Positions 51,792-60,950 are shown, counted from the stretch's first letter. The stretch: 64,000 bases of DNA from Pseudomonas sp. BMS12 (GCF_001592875.1 NZ_LSOF01000016.1:1-64000), one strand, 5' to 3'. Notes: generated by a model not told the origin, from the letters alone. Numbers and translations: made by a program.

Positions 51792-52511
51792 ATGCACATC
51801 CGCACACTTCTACTGGGCAGCCTGGCGCTGCTCGGCTGCCAGGGCGCCCAGGCCTACGTCATGGAGCGCGAGCTGTTCAACTACGACCTGCGCCTTGCCA
51901 CCACACCCACCCGCAGCATGGCCCAGGGCCTGGTACAGCCCAACGCCAGCAGCGCCTTCCATGGCGGCCTGGACGCCACCCACACGAGCGGTTGGTACTT
52001 TGGCGGCTGGGCACCCAGCATGGGCGTGCAGGAAGGCAGCATGCCGCAACTGGACCTCTATGCCGGCGTACAGCGGCCACTGAACGGTCAGCTGGGTTAT
52101 GAGCTCGGGCTGATTCGCTACAGCCATCCCGGGCTCACCAAGCTCGATTACACCCAGTACTACAGCGGGCTGACACTGCTTGGCAGCCGCTTCGGCTTCG
52201 CCTTCAGCGACCAGCCGCAACGCTACGACGGCAATTTTCTGCTGGACCTGGCCCTGCCCAGACCGCTGAATCTGGACGTCACCCTGAAATACGGTGGCTA
52301 TCGGCTGAATCAACCCGCACTCATTGGCGGCAACACGGTACAGCGCTTTGGCGACTGGTCGCTCAACCTGTCGCGCCAGTGGGCCGGTAGCCGGCTGCAA
52401 TTTTCCTATGGCGACTCATCGTTGAGCGGAGCCGACTGCGCGGCCTATTCGGGCAACAACGGCCAGTGCGAAAGCTTGCTGATGCTGCGTGCCGAACGAC
52501 CGCTGTTCTGA
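51792..52511 (+). CDS. TorF-like putative outer-membrane porin (TIGR02001 type)
   Basis: Exported protein of 239 residues. The signal peptide MHIRTLLLGSLALLGCQGAQA is probably cleaved before YV; LLGC is a poor lipobox but lipidation cannot be excluded. The mature part is a beta-barrel-like series of alternating strands. The opening (RSMAQGLVQPNASSAFHGGL, THTSGWYFGGW) matches the TIGR02001 pattern of TorF-type proteins. The frame is open to 51651, but that extension lacks a signal sequence; ATG 51792 follows a GGGGG. Two cysteines near the C terminus (CAAYSGNNGQC) could form a disulfide. Function unknown. Confidence 0.72.
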   Translation: MHIRTLLLGSLALLGCQGAQAYVMERELFNYDLRLATTPTRSMAQGLVQPNASSAFHGGLDATHTSGWYFGGWAPSMGVQEGSMPQLDLYAGVQRPLNGQLGYELGLIRYSHPGLTKLDYTQYYSGLTLLGSRFGFAFSDQPQRYDGNFLLDLALPRPLNLDVTLKYGGYRLNQPALIGGNTVQRFGDWSLNLSRQWAGSRLQFSYGDSSLSGADCAAYSGNNGQCESLLMLRAERPLF

Positions 52512-52778
52512 TCAGCGCAACTGGCTGTCCTTGCTGCCCCGCCGATTGTAGCCGCTGCTCGCCTGCTGCTCTTTATCGTGCTCGCTCTGGCAGGCCACAC
52601 ACAGGCGCACGCCGGGTACAGCCTGGCGCCGCGCTTCGGGAATAAGCGCATCGCACTCCTCGCAGCGGCGCAGGCTCTCGCCCCGCGGCAACTGGCTGCG
52701 GGCGCGGGCAATGGCGTCCTCGATGCTGCTGTCGATCTGTTCCTGCACCGCACCGTCGTTGGTCCAGCCTCCGGCCAT
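52512..52778 (-). CDS. DksA/TraR-type C4 zinc-finger protein
   Basis: Protein of 88 residues resembling short phage or chromosomal TraR/YbiI proteins. A helical N terminus (DGAVQEQIDSSIEDAIARARSQL) precedes a four-cysteine zinc finger, CEEC and CVAC, with the IPEARRQAVPGVRLC spacing of the DksA/TraR family. Such proteins can bind the RNA polymerase secondary channel and modulate initiation. Conserved DksA Asp/Ala tip residues are not obvious. It is convergent with the porin-like gene; the two stops abut. Confidence 0.88.
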   Translation of the reverse strand: MAGGWTNDGAVQEQIDSSIEDAIARARSQLPRGESLRRCEECDALIPEARRQAVPGVRLCVACQSEHDKEQQASSGYNRRGSKDSQLR

Positions 52779-52853
52779 GATCAGCCCTCCTCTGTCGTCC
52801 CCACGACACAGGTATGCGCCGCTACGGCGCAGCTGACAAGCGGTGGGTAAGGC

Positions 52854-53057
52854 TCAGGCGCGCAGCAACTCGCAGTGCTCACGCAGGGCGCGGAGCATGA
52901 GGGCATCCTGGTTGAGGTCATGGATGGTCTTGAGCAATTGCTGGCGCAGCAGCTCGTCGGCGGTGGACTCGGCGGCACGCATCAGCACCAGAGCCGCGTC
53001 TTCGTTGCGCTCGGCGACCATGTCCAGGTTCTTGCGGATATTGCGGGAAATTCGCAC
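52854..53057 (-). CDS. Small helical hypothetical protein
   Basis: Candidate 67-residue protein starting at GTG 53057: almost entirely helical and charged (NIRKNLDMVAERNEDAALVLMRAAES, LLKTIHDLNQDALML). No signal, span or recognised domain. It lies on the same strand upstream of the zinc-finger gene, 76 bases away. The start codon is uncertain because the Shine-Dalgarno is weak. Coding potential rests on amino-acid composition and lack of a competing frame. Confidence 0.5.
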   Translation of the reverse strand: MRISRNIRKNLDMVAERNEDAALVLMRAAESTADELLRQQLLKTIHDLNQDALMLRALREHCELLRA

Positions 53058-53195
53058 GGGATAAGCTTTCTGCTGAATCGGGCCGCCACTCTAACCAGCC
53101 CCTGTGACGGCCTTGTTGCAACCTTGGCCCTCGACACAGCTTGTGATAATCGAGGCCCCAATAGCCATGCGACGGGCTCCCGGGGGCACACTGAC

Positions 53196-54275
53196 CTAGG
53201 CGAAGGTGATCACGATCTTGGCATGCTCATCCGGCTTGGCCAGGGTGTCGAAGGCGCCACTGACACCGGCCAGATCCACCTTGCCGGTGATCAACGGCGC
53301 GCCATCGAGCTTGCCATCGGCCAGGGCGTGCAGGGTCTGGTGGAATTCCTCGCCGGTATAACCGAACGAGAAGTGCACGTTGGCCTCCTTGGCGATGGCG
53401 ATCACCGGCTCGATCTGGTCGCTCTCCATGCACAGGCCGACCACGATCAGGCGTGAACGTGGCGGCGCATTCTGGATCACCTGCTGGATCATGCCGGGAA
53501 TACCCACGCACTCGAACACCACGCAGGGGCGCGGCTGCGGGCCGAGGCCGAGCAGTGCCATAGGGCCGTTGATGTCATAACCCTGCGGCGCGGCCACCTC
53601 CAGCCAGGACTGATAGGGCGACTGCTCGGCCGGGTTGACCACCACATCCGCCCCCAGCTTCTCGGCCAGCGCGCGGCGCTTGGGCGAGAAGTCCGAGGCC
53701 ACCACCGGACCGATGCCGCGTGACTTGAGGATGGCGATCACAGCCAGGCCGATCGGGCCGCAGCCGATCACCACCGGCACCTCGTCACCGCTCAACTGGG
53801 CACGATTGACCGCATGCGCCGCCACGGTCAGCGGCTCGGTCAGCGCGGCGATGTCGGCCGGCAGATCGCCCGGCACCGGCAGCACCATCTGCTCGGCCAG
53901 CACCATCTGCTCGCCATAGCCGCCCGGGTACTGGTTGGAGTAGCCGATATGGTGGAACTGCCGGTCGTTGATCACGAACGGAAGCGAGCAGATCCTGGTG
54001 CCTACCTTGAGCCGCTTGTCGCTGCCCGGGCCGTGGTCGAGCACCTCGCCGCAGAACTCGTGGCCGAACACCACGTCCTGCTGGGTATCGAAATCGATCG
54101 GCAGATTGGCCCGTTTGAAATTGCTCAGCACCAGTTCGCAGTGATGAAACATGTGCAGGTCGGAGCCGCAGATGCCACAGGCCAGGGTCTTGACCAGCAG
54201 TTCGCCCTGGGCAGGAACCGGGTCGGCAATCGCCGCCACTTCGAGCCTCTTGTCACGCATGACGACAGCTTTCAT
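53196..54275 (-). CDS. Zinc-dependent medium-chain dehydrogenase
   Basis: Alcohol/polyol-type dehydrogenase of 359 residues. Catalytic zinc ligands are seen in CGICGSDLH (Cys36 region) and FGHEFCG. The Rossmann motif is VVIGCGPIGLAVIAIL followed by an acidic VASDF, favouring NAD. The four-cysteine structural zinc loop of classical enzymes is absent, since only one Cys occurs between the catalytic ligands and the Rossmann part. It is last in a minus-strand set with an epimerase-type gene and a cupin gene. The substrate is unknown; a catabolic role for a hydroxylated compound is inferred from its neighbours. Confidence 0.88.
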   Translation of the reverse strand: MKAVVMRDKRLEVAAIADPVPAQGELLVKTLACGICGSDLHMFHHCELVLSNFKRANLPIDFDTQQDVVFGHEFCGEVLDHGPGSDKRLKVGTRICSLPFVINDRQFHHIGYSNQYPGGYGEQMVLAEQMVLPVPGDLPADIAALTEPLTVAAHAVNRAQLSGDEVPVVIGCGPIGLAVIAILKSRGIGPVVASDFSPKRRALAEKLGADVVVNPAEQSPYQSWLEVAAPQGYDINGPMALLGLGPQPRPCVVFECVGIPGMIQQVIQNAPPRSRLIVVGLCMESDQIEPVIAIAKEANVHFSFGYTGEEFHQTLHALADGKLDGAPLITGKVDLAGVSGAFDTLAKPDEHAKIVITFA

Positions 54276-54296
54276 GGAGCACCTCTTGTTGTTATG

Positions 54297-54318
54297 GCGC
54301 CGCCGTCAGCGGCGGCGC
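54297..54318 (-). terminator. GC stem-loop between epimerase and dehydrogenase genes
   Basis: GCGCCGCCG-TCAG-CGGCGGCGC, perfect 9-bp arms, 12 bases after the epimerase stop. No U-run; may attenuate or protect the transcript. Confidence 0.45.
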
Positions 54319-54330
54319 GGGACAGCCCGT

Positions 54331-55353
54331 TCAGGACAGCTGGCCGGTTTCGCGCAGCCAGGCTTCGGAGTGACGCAGGCCTTCTTCCAGGCTCATCTTC
54401 GGGTTGTAGCCGAGCAGGCGGCGGGCCTTGTCGATGGAGATTTCCCCCGTGCGGGCGAACATGCGCATCACGTCCGGCGCGGTCTCGTTGGGTTTGTTCA
54501 GCACGCGGCAGACACGCCAGATCAGCCCGGTCAGACCCAGCGCCAGCCATAGCGGCAAGGTGCGCGGCGAACCCTCTCGCCCGGCCCAGCGCCAGTGATG
54601 AGTGAAGAACTCGGCCACGCTCACCGATTCGGCACAGCTGAGATGGAAGATCTGCCCGCGCCCCTGCGGCAGACCGGCGGCCAGCATCACGCCATCGAGC
54701 AGGTCGTCGATGTACACCGGGGTCCAGCGCCCACGACCACCGTCGGGCAGGATCAACTGGCCGGCCCTGGCCATCTTCAGCGGCTCGGTGAGCCAGGCCC
54801 GCGAGCCAGGCCCATAGACATCGCCCGGACGGACGATGGTGCAGTCGATTTCGCCGCCCGCATGGGCTGCCAGCACCATGTGTTCGCTGGCGCCCTTGGC
54901 CACGCCATAGCGGTACGCATCGCCGATCACCACTTCATTGCGCTCGTCGGCCACGCCCTTGCAGCGCCAGCCCAATGCAGCGATGGAGGAAAAATGCACG
55001 AAGCGCTTGGTACCCGAGGCGATGGCCACATCCAGGCAATTGCGCACGCCGCGCGCGGAAACATCGCTGTACTGCTGCCAGGAAGCCGACAGCGACACCA
55101 CGGCAGCGGTGTTGATGAACAGTTCGCAGCCCCTGGCGTGCTCGGCCCAGGACTCGGGACGGGTCAGATCACCCGCCACCACGTTATTGGCCGGATCGGC
55201 GTGCAGGTCCATGCCGCGCACCTCGGCACCCAGATCGCGATAGCGCTGGACCAGGGCACGGCCAATGAAACCGCTGGCACCGGTAATGAAGACGGAACGC
55301 GGCACGGCAGGCGTCTGCCCATCCGCGCCAACAGGCATGCAGGCTCGAGTCAT
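54331..55353 (-). CDS. NAD-dependent epimerase/dehydratase (3-beta-HSD-like)
   Basis: Extended short-chain dehydrogenase of 340 residues. The nucleotide motif is VFITGASGFIGRALVQRY near residue 21, catalytic Ser lies in HFSSIAALG, and the Tyr-Lys pair is in YGVAKGASE. The FIVRPGDVYGPGSR-like stretch (TIVRPGDVYGPGSRAWLTEPL) and RGRWTPVYIDDLLDGV resemble 3-beta-hydroxysteroid dehydrogenase/NSDHL-like enzymes. The first 17 residues precede the fold, so ATG codon 6 is an alternative start. It is 56 bases from the dehydrogenase and 73 from the cupin gene. Substrate unknown. Confidence 0.87.
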   Translation of the reverse strand: MTRACMPVGADGQTPAVPRSVFITGASGFIGRALVQRYRDLGAEVRGMDLHADPANNVVAGDLTRPESWAEHARGCELFINTAAVVSLSASWQQYSDVSARGVRNCLDVAIASGTKRFVHFSSIAALGWRCKGVADERNEVVIGDAYRYGVAKGASEHMVLAAHAGGEIDCTIVRPGDVYGPGSRAWLTEPLKMARAGQLILPDGGRGRWTPVYIDDLLDGVMLAAGLPQGRGQIFHLSCAESVSVAEFFTHHWRWAGREGSPRTLPLWLALGLTGLIWRVCRVLNKPNETAPDVMRMFARTGEISIDKARRLLGYNPKMSLEEGLRHSEAWLRETGQLS

Positions 55354-55426
55354 GTTGTTTGTTCTCTGATGGGAAAGCCCGTCGCAGACGGCGGGCTGAC
55401 ACAGGCTTGGCTAGACGATTCGGCGA

Positions 55427-55945
55427 TTACTCGACGGTGTAGCCGGCGTGGCCCGGACGGATGTACTTGGCCGGCTCCAGGCCGCGTTCCTTCACCAGGC
55501 GGTCGATCATCAGGGTGATGTCGCTGGCATCCATGGTGTTCACGTAGTTACCTTCGGCATCGAAGTTGATGTTGGCGCCGTACACCACCATGAAGGTGTC
55601 GGTTATCTCGGTGTTGTCGGCCGGCACGCTGAAGGTGTGGATCGAGCCGCCTGGCTCGAACAGATAGCAGCCGGCGGTTTGTGGCTGATCCGGGTACTCG
55701 ACGTAATTCCACTTGCCGCTCATGGTGAACAGGTGCACCACACCTGTGTGGTAGTGGCACGGCAGGGTCACGCCGGGGTGGAAGCGCACGCGCAGGCACC
55801 ACACACCGACATTGGGATCGAGATACAGCGGCTGCACATCGACACCGGGAAAATACGGCCCCATGGCGTCTTCGTAGATCGGCAGCTCATTGGTGTTGAG
55901 GGTCAGCAGCTCTTTGTGGTCGAAGACCGGAATCGGCATGGGCAT
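55427..55945 (-). CDS. Cupin, 2,4'-dihydroxyacetophenone dioxygenase-like
   Basis: Single-cupin protein of 172 residues. Metal-binding residues are in PCHYHTGVVHLF, with the second cupin motif around EPGGSIHTFSVP. The overall sequence resembles 2,4'-dihydroxyacetophenone dioxygenase, an iron enzyme that cleaves a C-C bond in an aromatic ketone side chain. Activity on that substrate is not implied. It is first of the minus-strand cupin/epimerase/dehydrogenase set and divergent from an AraC regulator gene, which probably controls it. Confidence 0.87.
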   Translation of the reverse strand: MPMPIPVFDHKELLTLNTNELPIYEDAMGPYFPGVDVQPLYLDPNVGVWCLRVRFHPGVTLPCHYHTGVVHLFTMSGKWNYVEYPDQPQTAGCYLFEPGGSIHTFSVPADNTEITDTFMVVYGANINFDAEGNYVNTMDASDITLMIDRLVKERGLEPAKYIRPGHAGYTVE

Positions 55946-56152
55946 CTTTGTTGTTCTCCTGATCGGGCTATGGGCGATCCCTCGGGATCTGCCGTCATGC
56001 TGCGTCAGATGCGTCTCAACGACTTGATAAAGTGCGCCAAGGCCTGGTCATTTCATTCCAGCCAGCCCATGTATAGGGTTTGACAATACGCGCCAAGACA
56101 CCCAGCATCTGCCGACGCGAAGCCACAACAACAAAGACCACGGCCGCCCCCC

Positions 56153-57181
56153 ATGAACTACTTCACCCGCGCCTCCTCCCTGGCCGAATTCCTGCCCTTC
56201 GCCACCTCGCAAGGGCTCAATGCACTGGAAATCCTGCGCGATGCCGAGCTGCCAGCGGCCTGCCTGGACAGGCCCGAAGACCTGATCCCCTATGCGCGCT
56301 TCGGCCGCGTGCTGGAACTGAGCGCAGAGCGCAGCGGCAACCCGCTGTTCGGCCTGCAGTTCGGTCTGCACCAGGGGGTCAGCATCTTCGGCTCGCTGCT
56401 CTACCTGATACGCAACGCCGACAACGTCGGTGAGGCCCTGCGCGATCTCAGCCAGTACTTTCACGTGCATGACACCGCCGCCGATGTGGTGATCGAGCAC
56501 CAGGGCGAACACGCTCTGCTGTGCTATCGCCAGGCCAGCCTGGACACGCCCGGCCTGCGCCAGATCAGCGAGCTGGCCATGGGCGTTGGTCACCAGCTGA
56601 TGCACACCCTGCTGGGCAACCGCTGGCAGATAGCGGCCGTGCTGCTGCAACACGCCCCCCAGGTTGCTGCCGGCCAATACCGGCGCCTGCTCGGCGTCGC
56701 ACCACGTTTCAACAGTCCCCAGGACGCCCTGATGTTCGACGCCGCCCTGCTCGCCGTGCCCCTGCGCGATGCCGACAAGGCACTGCACAAGCTGGTGCAG
56801 CAGCATCTGGCCACGGTGACTCACCTCAAGCGCGACGAGCTGGCCAGCTATGTACAACGCCTGCTGCGCAATTTCCTGCCCAACGGCCGGGTGACCATCG
56901 ACTCCATCGCCGACTTCATGCAGCTCAGCCCGCGCTCGCTACAGCGTCATCTGAACGAGGCCGGCACCTCGTTTCAGGCCCTGCTGGACCAGACCCGCCA
57001 GGCCATGACCCAGCACTACCTCAAGGAATCGCAGATCAGCCTGGGGCAGCTTTCCGAGCTGCTCGGCTACTCCGACCAGAGCGCGTTTTCCCGCGCCTTC
57101 CAGCGCTGGTACGGCATGAGCCCCAGCCAGTGGAGCAAGGCTAATGCACCGCAGGTAGCGAGCCGTCTGCGAGCGCTCTGA
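56153..57181 (+). CDS. AraC family transcriptional regulator
   Basis: Regulator of 342 residues. The N-terminal domain (about 1-210) is of the arabinose-binding-like type found in OruR/ArgR-like Pseudomonas regulators (SLAEFLPFATSQGLNALEIL). The C-terminal double helix-turn-helix (about 235-335) includes VTIDSIADFMQLSPRSLQRHL and LLGYSDQSAFSRAFQRWYGMSPSQW. It is divergent from the cupin operon across 207 bases, which contain AT-rich promoter-like sequence with TTGACA near 56080. Likely an activator of that operon; effector unknown. Confidence 0.92.
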   Translation: MNYFTRASSLAEFLPFATSQGLNALEILRDAELPAACLDRPEDLIPYARFGRVLELSAERSGNPLFGLQFGLHQGVSIFGSLLYLIRNADNVGEALRDLSQYFHVHDTAADVVIEHQGEHALLCYRQASLDTPGLRQISELAMGVGHQLMHTLLGNRWQIAAVLLQHAPQVAAGQYRRLLGVAPRFNSPQDALMFDAALLAVPLRDADKALHKLVQQHLATVTHLKRDELASYVQRLLRNFLPNGRVTIDSIADFMQLSPRSLQRHLNEAGTSFQALLDQTRQAMTQHYLKESQISLGQLSELLGYSDQSAFSRAFQRWYGMSPSQWSKANAPQVASRLRAL

Positions 57182-57192
57182 GGCCGGAAACA

Positions 57193-57218
57193 GAAACGGG
57201 CACCGAAGTGCCCGTTTC
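57193..57218. terminator. Bidirectional terminator between araC-type gene and sulfatase
   Basis: GAAACGGGCAC-CGAA-GTGCCCGTTTC, perfect 11-bp arms, with short A/T runs in the stem ends. Serves two convergent genes. Confidence 0.88.
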
Positions 57219-57235
57219 CCTGTAGCGAGACCGCC

Positions 57236-58789
57236 TTACTGCTTCTGGTACTTCATGAACTGCTCCATCATCTGATCGACGGTGAAGCTGGCCGGGCGCT
57301 GGCGCGGCGGGTATTTCTCGAAGGTCATCAGGAACTGGCGAACGCGCGCCATGGCCGGCAAACCGGCGGCATGCATCTTCTTGTCCCACCAGCCGTTGTA
57401 GTTGTTGGCGTCGGTGTCGGCACGTTCGAAGGGGTCGCGGCGCAGGTTGAAGATCTTCGGCGCACGCAGCTTGACGAAGGGGTCGCGCCACACGGCGAAA
57501 CGGTGGGCACGCTGTTCGGCATACACCAGCTTCCAGTCGCCATCGCGCGAGGCCAGCAGGTCGCCATCGTCGCTGAAGTAGTAGAAGTCGGTGCGCGGGC
57601 CTTTGTCCTGCTTGCCTTCCAGGTAGGGGACGAAGTCATAGCCATCGAGGTGCACGTTGAAGCGCTTGCTGCCGGCCTGATAGCCCTCGAGCAGTTTTTC
57701 CTTCACCTGCGGCTCGCCGGCAATGTGCATCAGGGTCGGCACCCAGTCCAGGTGCGACATGACTTCGTTGGAGATGCGGCCCGGCTGGATGTGATTCGGC
57801 CAGCGCACCACGGCCGGCACCCGGAAGCCGCCTTCCCAGTTGGTGTTCTTCTCGCCGCGGAACGGGGTGATGCCGGCATCCGGCCACTGGTTGAAGTGCA
57901 CACCGTTGTCGGTGGTGTAGAGCACGATGGTGTTGTCGGCGATGCCCAGATCGTCGAGTTGCTTGAGCAGCTCGCCGACCTGCTCGTCATGCTCGACCAT
58001 GGCATCGTTGTAGAAGTCCTGGCCGGACTTGCCCTTGGTCTTCTCGTTGATGTGGGTGTAGTAGTGCATGCGGCTGGCGTTGAACCAGACGAAGAACGGC
58101 TTGTCGGCCTTGGCCGCCTTGTCGATGAAGTTCTTCGAGGCCTCGAGGAACTCCGCGTCGATGGTCTCCATGCGCTTCTTGTTCAGCGGACCGAGATCCT
58201 CGACCTTGCCATCGGCGGTGCTGTGGATGATGCCGCGCGGGCGCAGCAGCTTGTCCAGCTGCGGATTCTTGGTCCAGTCCATGTCCTCCGGCATTTCCTC
58301 GGCATTGAGGTGGTAGAGATTGCCGAAGAACTCGTCGAAACCGTGCTGGGTGGGGAGGAACTCGTCGCGATCACCCAGGTGGTTCTTGCCGAACTGACCG
58401 GTGGCGTAGCCCAGCGGCTTGAGCAACTCGGCCAGTGTCGGGTCTTCCTTCTGGATACCGATCGGCGCTCCGGGCAGGCCCACCTTGGTCAGGCCGGTAC
58501 GCACCGGAATCTGCCCGGTGATGAAGGCCGAGCGGCCGGCGGTGCAGCTCTGCTCGCCGTAGTAGTCGGTGAACATCATGCCTTCGTTGGCCAGGCGGTC
58601 GATGTTGGGGGTCTGGTAACCCATCATGCCGTGGCTGTACTTGCTGATATTGGTGATACCGATGTCGTCGCCGAAGATCACCAGAATGTTCGGCTTGTCG
58701 GCGGCATGCGCCAGCGGCAGGGCAAAGATCGACGCCGCCACCATGGCGGCTCGCGCCCATGGCAGGAGCGCGGAGGAGAGATTACGCAT
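57236..58789 (-). CDS. Arylsulfatase-type sulfatase
   Basis: Exported sulfatase of 517 residues hydrolysing a sulfate ester; substrate unknown. The signal peptide spans 1-29 (ALPLAHA/A). Metal-site DD lies in NILVIFGDDIG. The formylglycine motif is SCTAGRSAF with Cys82, of the C-x-A-x-R type, which needs post-translational conversion. Other landmarks are GKNHLGD and the late GEKNTNWEGGFRVPAVVRWP. Upstream in-frame starts to 58930 are rejected because ATG 58789 has AAGGAT at proper spacing and begins the signal peptide. No maturation enzyme gene is in the window. It converges on the AraC gene. Confidence 0.93.
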   Translation of the reverse strand: MRNLSSALLPWARAAMVAASIFALPLAHAADKPNILVIFGDDIGITNISKYSHGMMGYQTPNIDRLANEGMMFTDYYGEQSCTAGRSAFITGQIPVRTGLTKVGLPGAPIGIQKEDPTLAELLKPLGYATGQFGKNHLGDRDEFLPTQHGFDEFFGNLYHLNAEEMPEDMDWTKNPQLDKLLRPRGIIHSTADGKVEDLGPLNKKRMETIDAEFLEASKNFIDKAAKADKPFFVWFNASRMHYYTHINEKTKGKSGQDFYNDAMVEHDEQVGELLKQLDDLGIADNTIVLYTTDNGVHFNQWPDAGITPFRGEKNTNWEGGFRVPAVVRWPNHIQPGRISNEVMSHLDWVPTLMHIAGEPQVKEKLLEGYQAGSKRFNVHLDGYDFVPYLEGKQDKGPRTDFYYFSDDGDLLASRDGDWKLVYAEQRAHRFAVWRDPFVKLRAPKIFNLRRDPFERADTDANNYNGWWDKKMHAAGLPAMARVRQFLMTFEKYPPRQRPASFTVDQMMEQFMKYQKQ

Positions 58790-58964
58790 AGCTGCAATCC
58801 TTATTGTTATGTATGAGCTGCACTGGAGCATGGCATACATGCGGCAGGTCACCAGAAGGGCCGGCAAAACAAGCCCAGACTGCGGAACTATGCGTGCGGT
58901 GGGCGCTGAATATTTGACAGATGGCGCCACATCTTTACCAAATCACGACAGCTGCGACGAACCC

Positions 58965-59828
58965 CTACTCCTTGACGTTCATGTACTCCCGCGCCCAGAC
59001 GATGTAGTCCTCGGGGTGGGTGTACTTGTGCGTCAGCTCGGTGGCGTTGAGGTCGCTGGCGGCGATGCCACGCTGCTCGCGCAGGCAGTCGTAGGTGGCC
59101 TTGATCGCCGCGAAATAAGCAGCGTGGCCGTCGACCACGATGCGCACGCCGAGGCGCGCCAGGCGGGCGTCGTCGCGCAACTCAGGGTTGCCATAGCTGA
59201 CCAGCATCAGCGGCACACTCAGGTGCGAGGCGATCTGCTCCAGATGCTCGAAGTCGCGGATACCGACCATGCAGATGGCGTCGGCGCCGGCCGTTTCATA
59301 GGCCAGGGTGCGGCGCACCACTTCGTCTACTTCCAGCATGCCGGCATGGGTGCGGGCGATCACTGCCAACTCGGGATCGACCCGTGCCTCCAGCGCCGCG
59401 CGAATCTTGCCGACGCCTTCGTCGATGCCGATCAAGTCGGTGGACTTGCGGCCGAACTGGGCGGGCAGCAGGGTGTCTTCCAGGGTTAGGGCGGCGATGC
59501 CGGCGCGCTCCAGCTCAACAACAGTGCGCATCACGTTGAGTGCATTGCCGTAGCCATGGTCGGCATCGGCGATCACCGGCAGGCGCGCGACGCGGCCGAT
59601 GCGGGTGGCCTGTTCGACGAACTCGCTGAGGGTGATCAGGGCAAAGTCCGGCGCGGCCAAAACCTGTAGTGAAGCTACAGAGCCACCCAGGATACCGACC
59701 TCGAAACCCAGGTCGGCGGCAATCCGCGCCGACATCGGGTCGAAGACCGAAGCCGTGTGGTAGCAGGCGTCAGAGGCGAGAAGCGCACGAAACTGCGCGC
59801 GAAGATCATGATGAGAGGCTGTTGGCAT
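58965..59828 (-). CDS. Oxaloacetate decarboxylase, isocitrate lyase/PEP mutase family
   Basis: TIM-barrel enzyme of 287 residues. Metal-binding and active-site segments: [27 protein letters not shown] and IARTHAG. Over its length it resembles P. aeruginosa PA4872, characterised as a Mg-dependent oxaloacetate decarboxylase, and lies in a similar place downstream of urease. The call is by that resemblance; related family members act on other 2-oxo acids or C-P compounds. GTG 59837 is three codons upstream; neither start has a clear Shine-Dalgarno. Confidence 0.87.
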   Translation of the reverse strand: MPTASHHDLRAQFRALLASDACYHTASVFDPMSARIAADLGFEVGILGGSVASLQVLAAPDFALITLSEFVEQATRIGRVARLPVIADADHGYGNALNVMRTVVELERAGIAALTLEDTLLPAQFGRKSTDLIGIDEGVGKIRAALEARVDPELAVIARTHAGMLEVDEVVRRTLAYETAGADAICMVGIRDFEHLEQIASHLSVPLMLVSYGNPELRDDARLARLGVRIVVDGHAAYFAAIKATYDCLREQRGIAASDLNATELTHKYTHPEDYIVWAREYMNVKE

Positions 59829-59975
59829 GGTCGGCACTATGTAGAAGTCGTGAAGGCTTAGGCTGCAGATTATGTAGTAAAACTACAAAAACAGTCACGG
59901 GCGACTCGTCATAAATGCCCGATCAGCCTTGCGCCCAGCTTTCAACCGGCATATTTCGGCGACAGCCCACCCACC

Positions 59976-60950
59976 TCAGCCGAGCTCCGCCGGCAGACGC
60001 GGACCTATACCGGCACCCGTCAGCAAACCATAGGCCATCCACAGCGCCACTGCGGCATAGACCAGGCGCGGCAGCCAGGTCGCCAACTGTTCCTCGAACT
60101 CGGCCAGGCCAAGGCTTTCTCGCTGTGCGTAGCCGAGCAGCGTGGCAGCAACTGTACCGCTGGCTTCGCCGGTGCGAACCAATGCCGCCAGCTGCGGCTG
60201 ACCGGGAAACTCCAGCGCCTGCATGGCCTGCGCCAGGGGCTGACCGGCCAACACGCGTTGCTGCATGGCCAGGAAGGCGCTGCGCATGGCCGGGTCGCGG
60301 AGCGTTGCCTGCGCCCTGGGCAGCGCATCGAACATCGGCATGCCTGCCTCCAGCAGCAGCCCCAGGCTCTCGAAGTAGTCCCGCGCATTGCGCCGCGCCA
60401 AAGCCCGGCCCAGCACAGGTAGGCGACTGAGCAACGCACTCTGCTGGCCACGCGCAGACTGCCTCTGCCACCACCAGCGCCCCGCCAGCAGCAGGCCAGC
60501 CAGCAGCAATAGTGGCTGCAACACGCCCCACAGATAACCACCGAGGCTCAGCGTGCCGCCGACCAACGCCGGTAACGGCTGAATCAGCAGCGCCAGCAAC
60601 AGCACGGCCGCCGGCAGCATCAGGCGCGACTTTATAGCTCGAGCTTGCACCACCTGTTGCTCGTAACCGGCAGCCAGGCGCAGGAGCATGCGCGCCGGAC
60701 TGCCGGCGGCCTGGGCGGCACGCAGCAGGCTGCCTTCCAGCGGCGTGAACACCCCGGCCTGCAGACCGGCACCCGCCAGGTCGCGCCCCTGCCCGATTAG
60801 GCGCGCAAGCACCTGCACCCGACGTTGCGCCTGCGCGGGCAACTGCACCGTGGCCAGCGCCCGATCCAACGGCACACCGGCCTGCTCCATGGCCCCGAGC
60901 TGGGCGAACAGCGCAGCGCGCTCGGCAAGAGGCATGGGGGCAAGGGACAT
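59976..60950 (-). CDS. Orphan type II secretion F (PilC/GspF-like) protein
   Basis: Inner-membrane platform-type protein of 324 residues with two T2SF domains: residues about 8-110, and 180-300 (RNARDYFESLGLLLEAGMPMFDALPRA). Hydrophobic segments lie between them (LMLPAAVLLLALLIQPLPAL, LLLLAGLLLAG) and at the C terminus. It is shorter than GspF or PilC (about 400 residues). No secretion ATPase, pseudopilin or secretin gene is nearby, so it is isolated. It may serve a pilus or secretion system encoded elsewhere, or be a relic that is still intact. Confidence 0.87.
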   Translation of the reverse strand: MSLAPMPLAERAALFAQLGAMEQAGVPLDRALATVQLPAQAQRRVQVLARLIGQGRDLAGAGLQAGVFTPLEGSLLRAAQAAGSPARMLLRLAAGYEQQVVQARAIKSRLMLPAAVLLLALLIQPLPALVGGTLSLGGYLWGVLQPLLLLAGLLLAGRWWWQRQSARGQQSALLSRLPVLGRALARRNARDYFESLGLLLEAGMPMFDALPRAQATLRDPAMRSAFLAMQQRVLAGQPLAQAMQALEFPGQPQLAALVRTGEASGTVAATLLGYAQRESLGLAEFEEQLATWLPRLVYAAVALWMAYGLLTGAGIGPRLPAELG

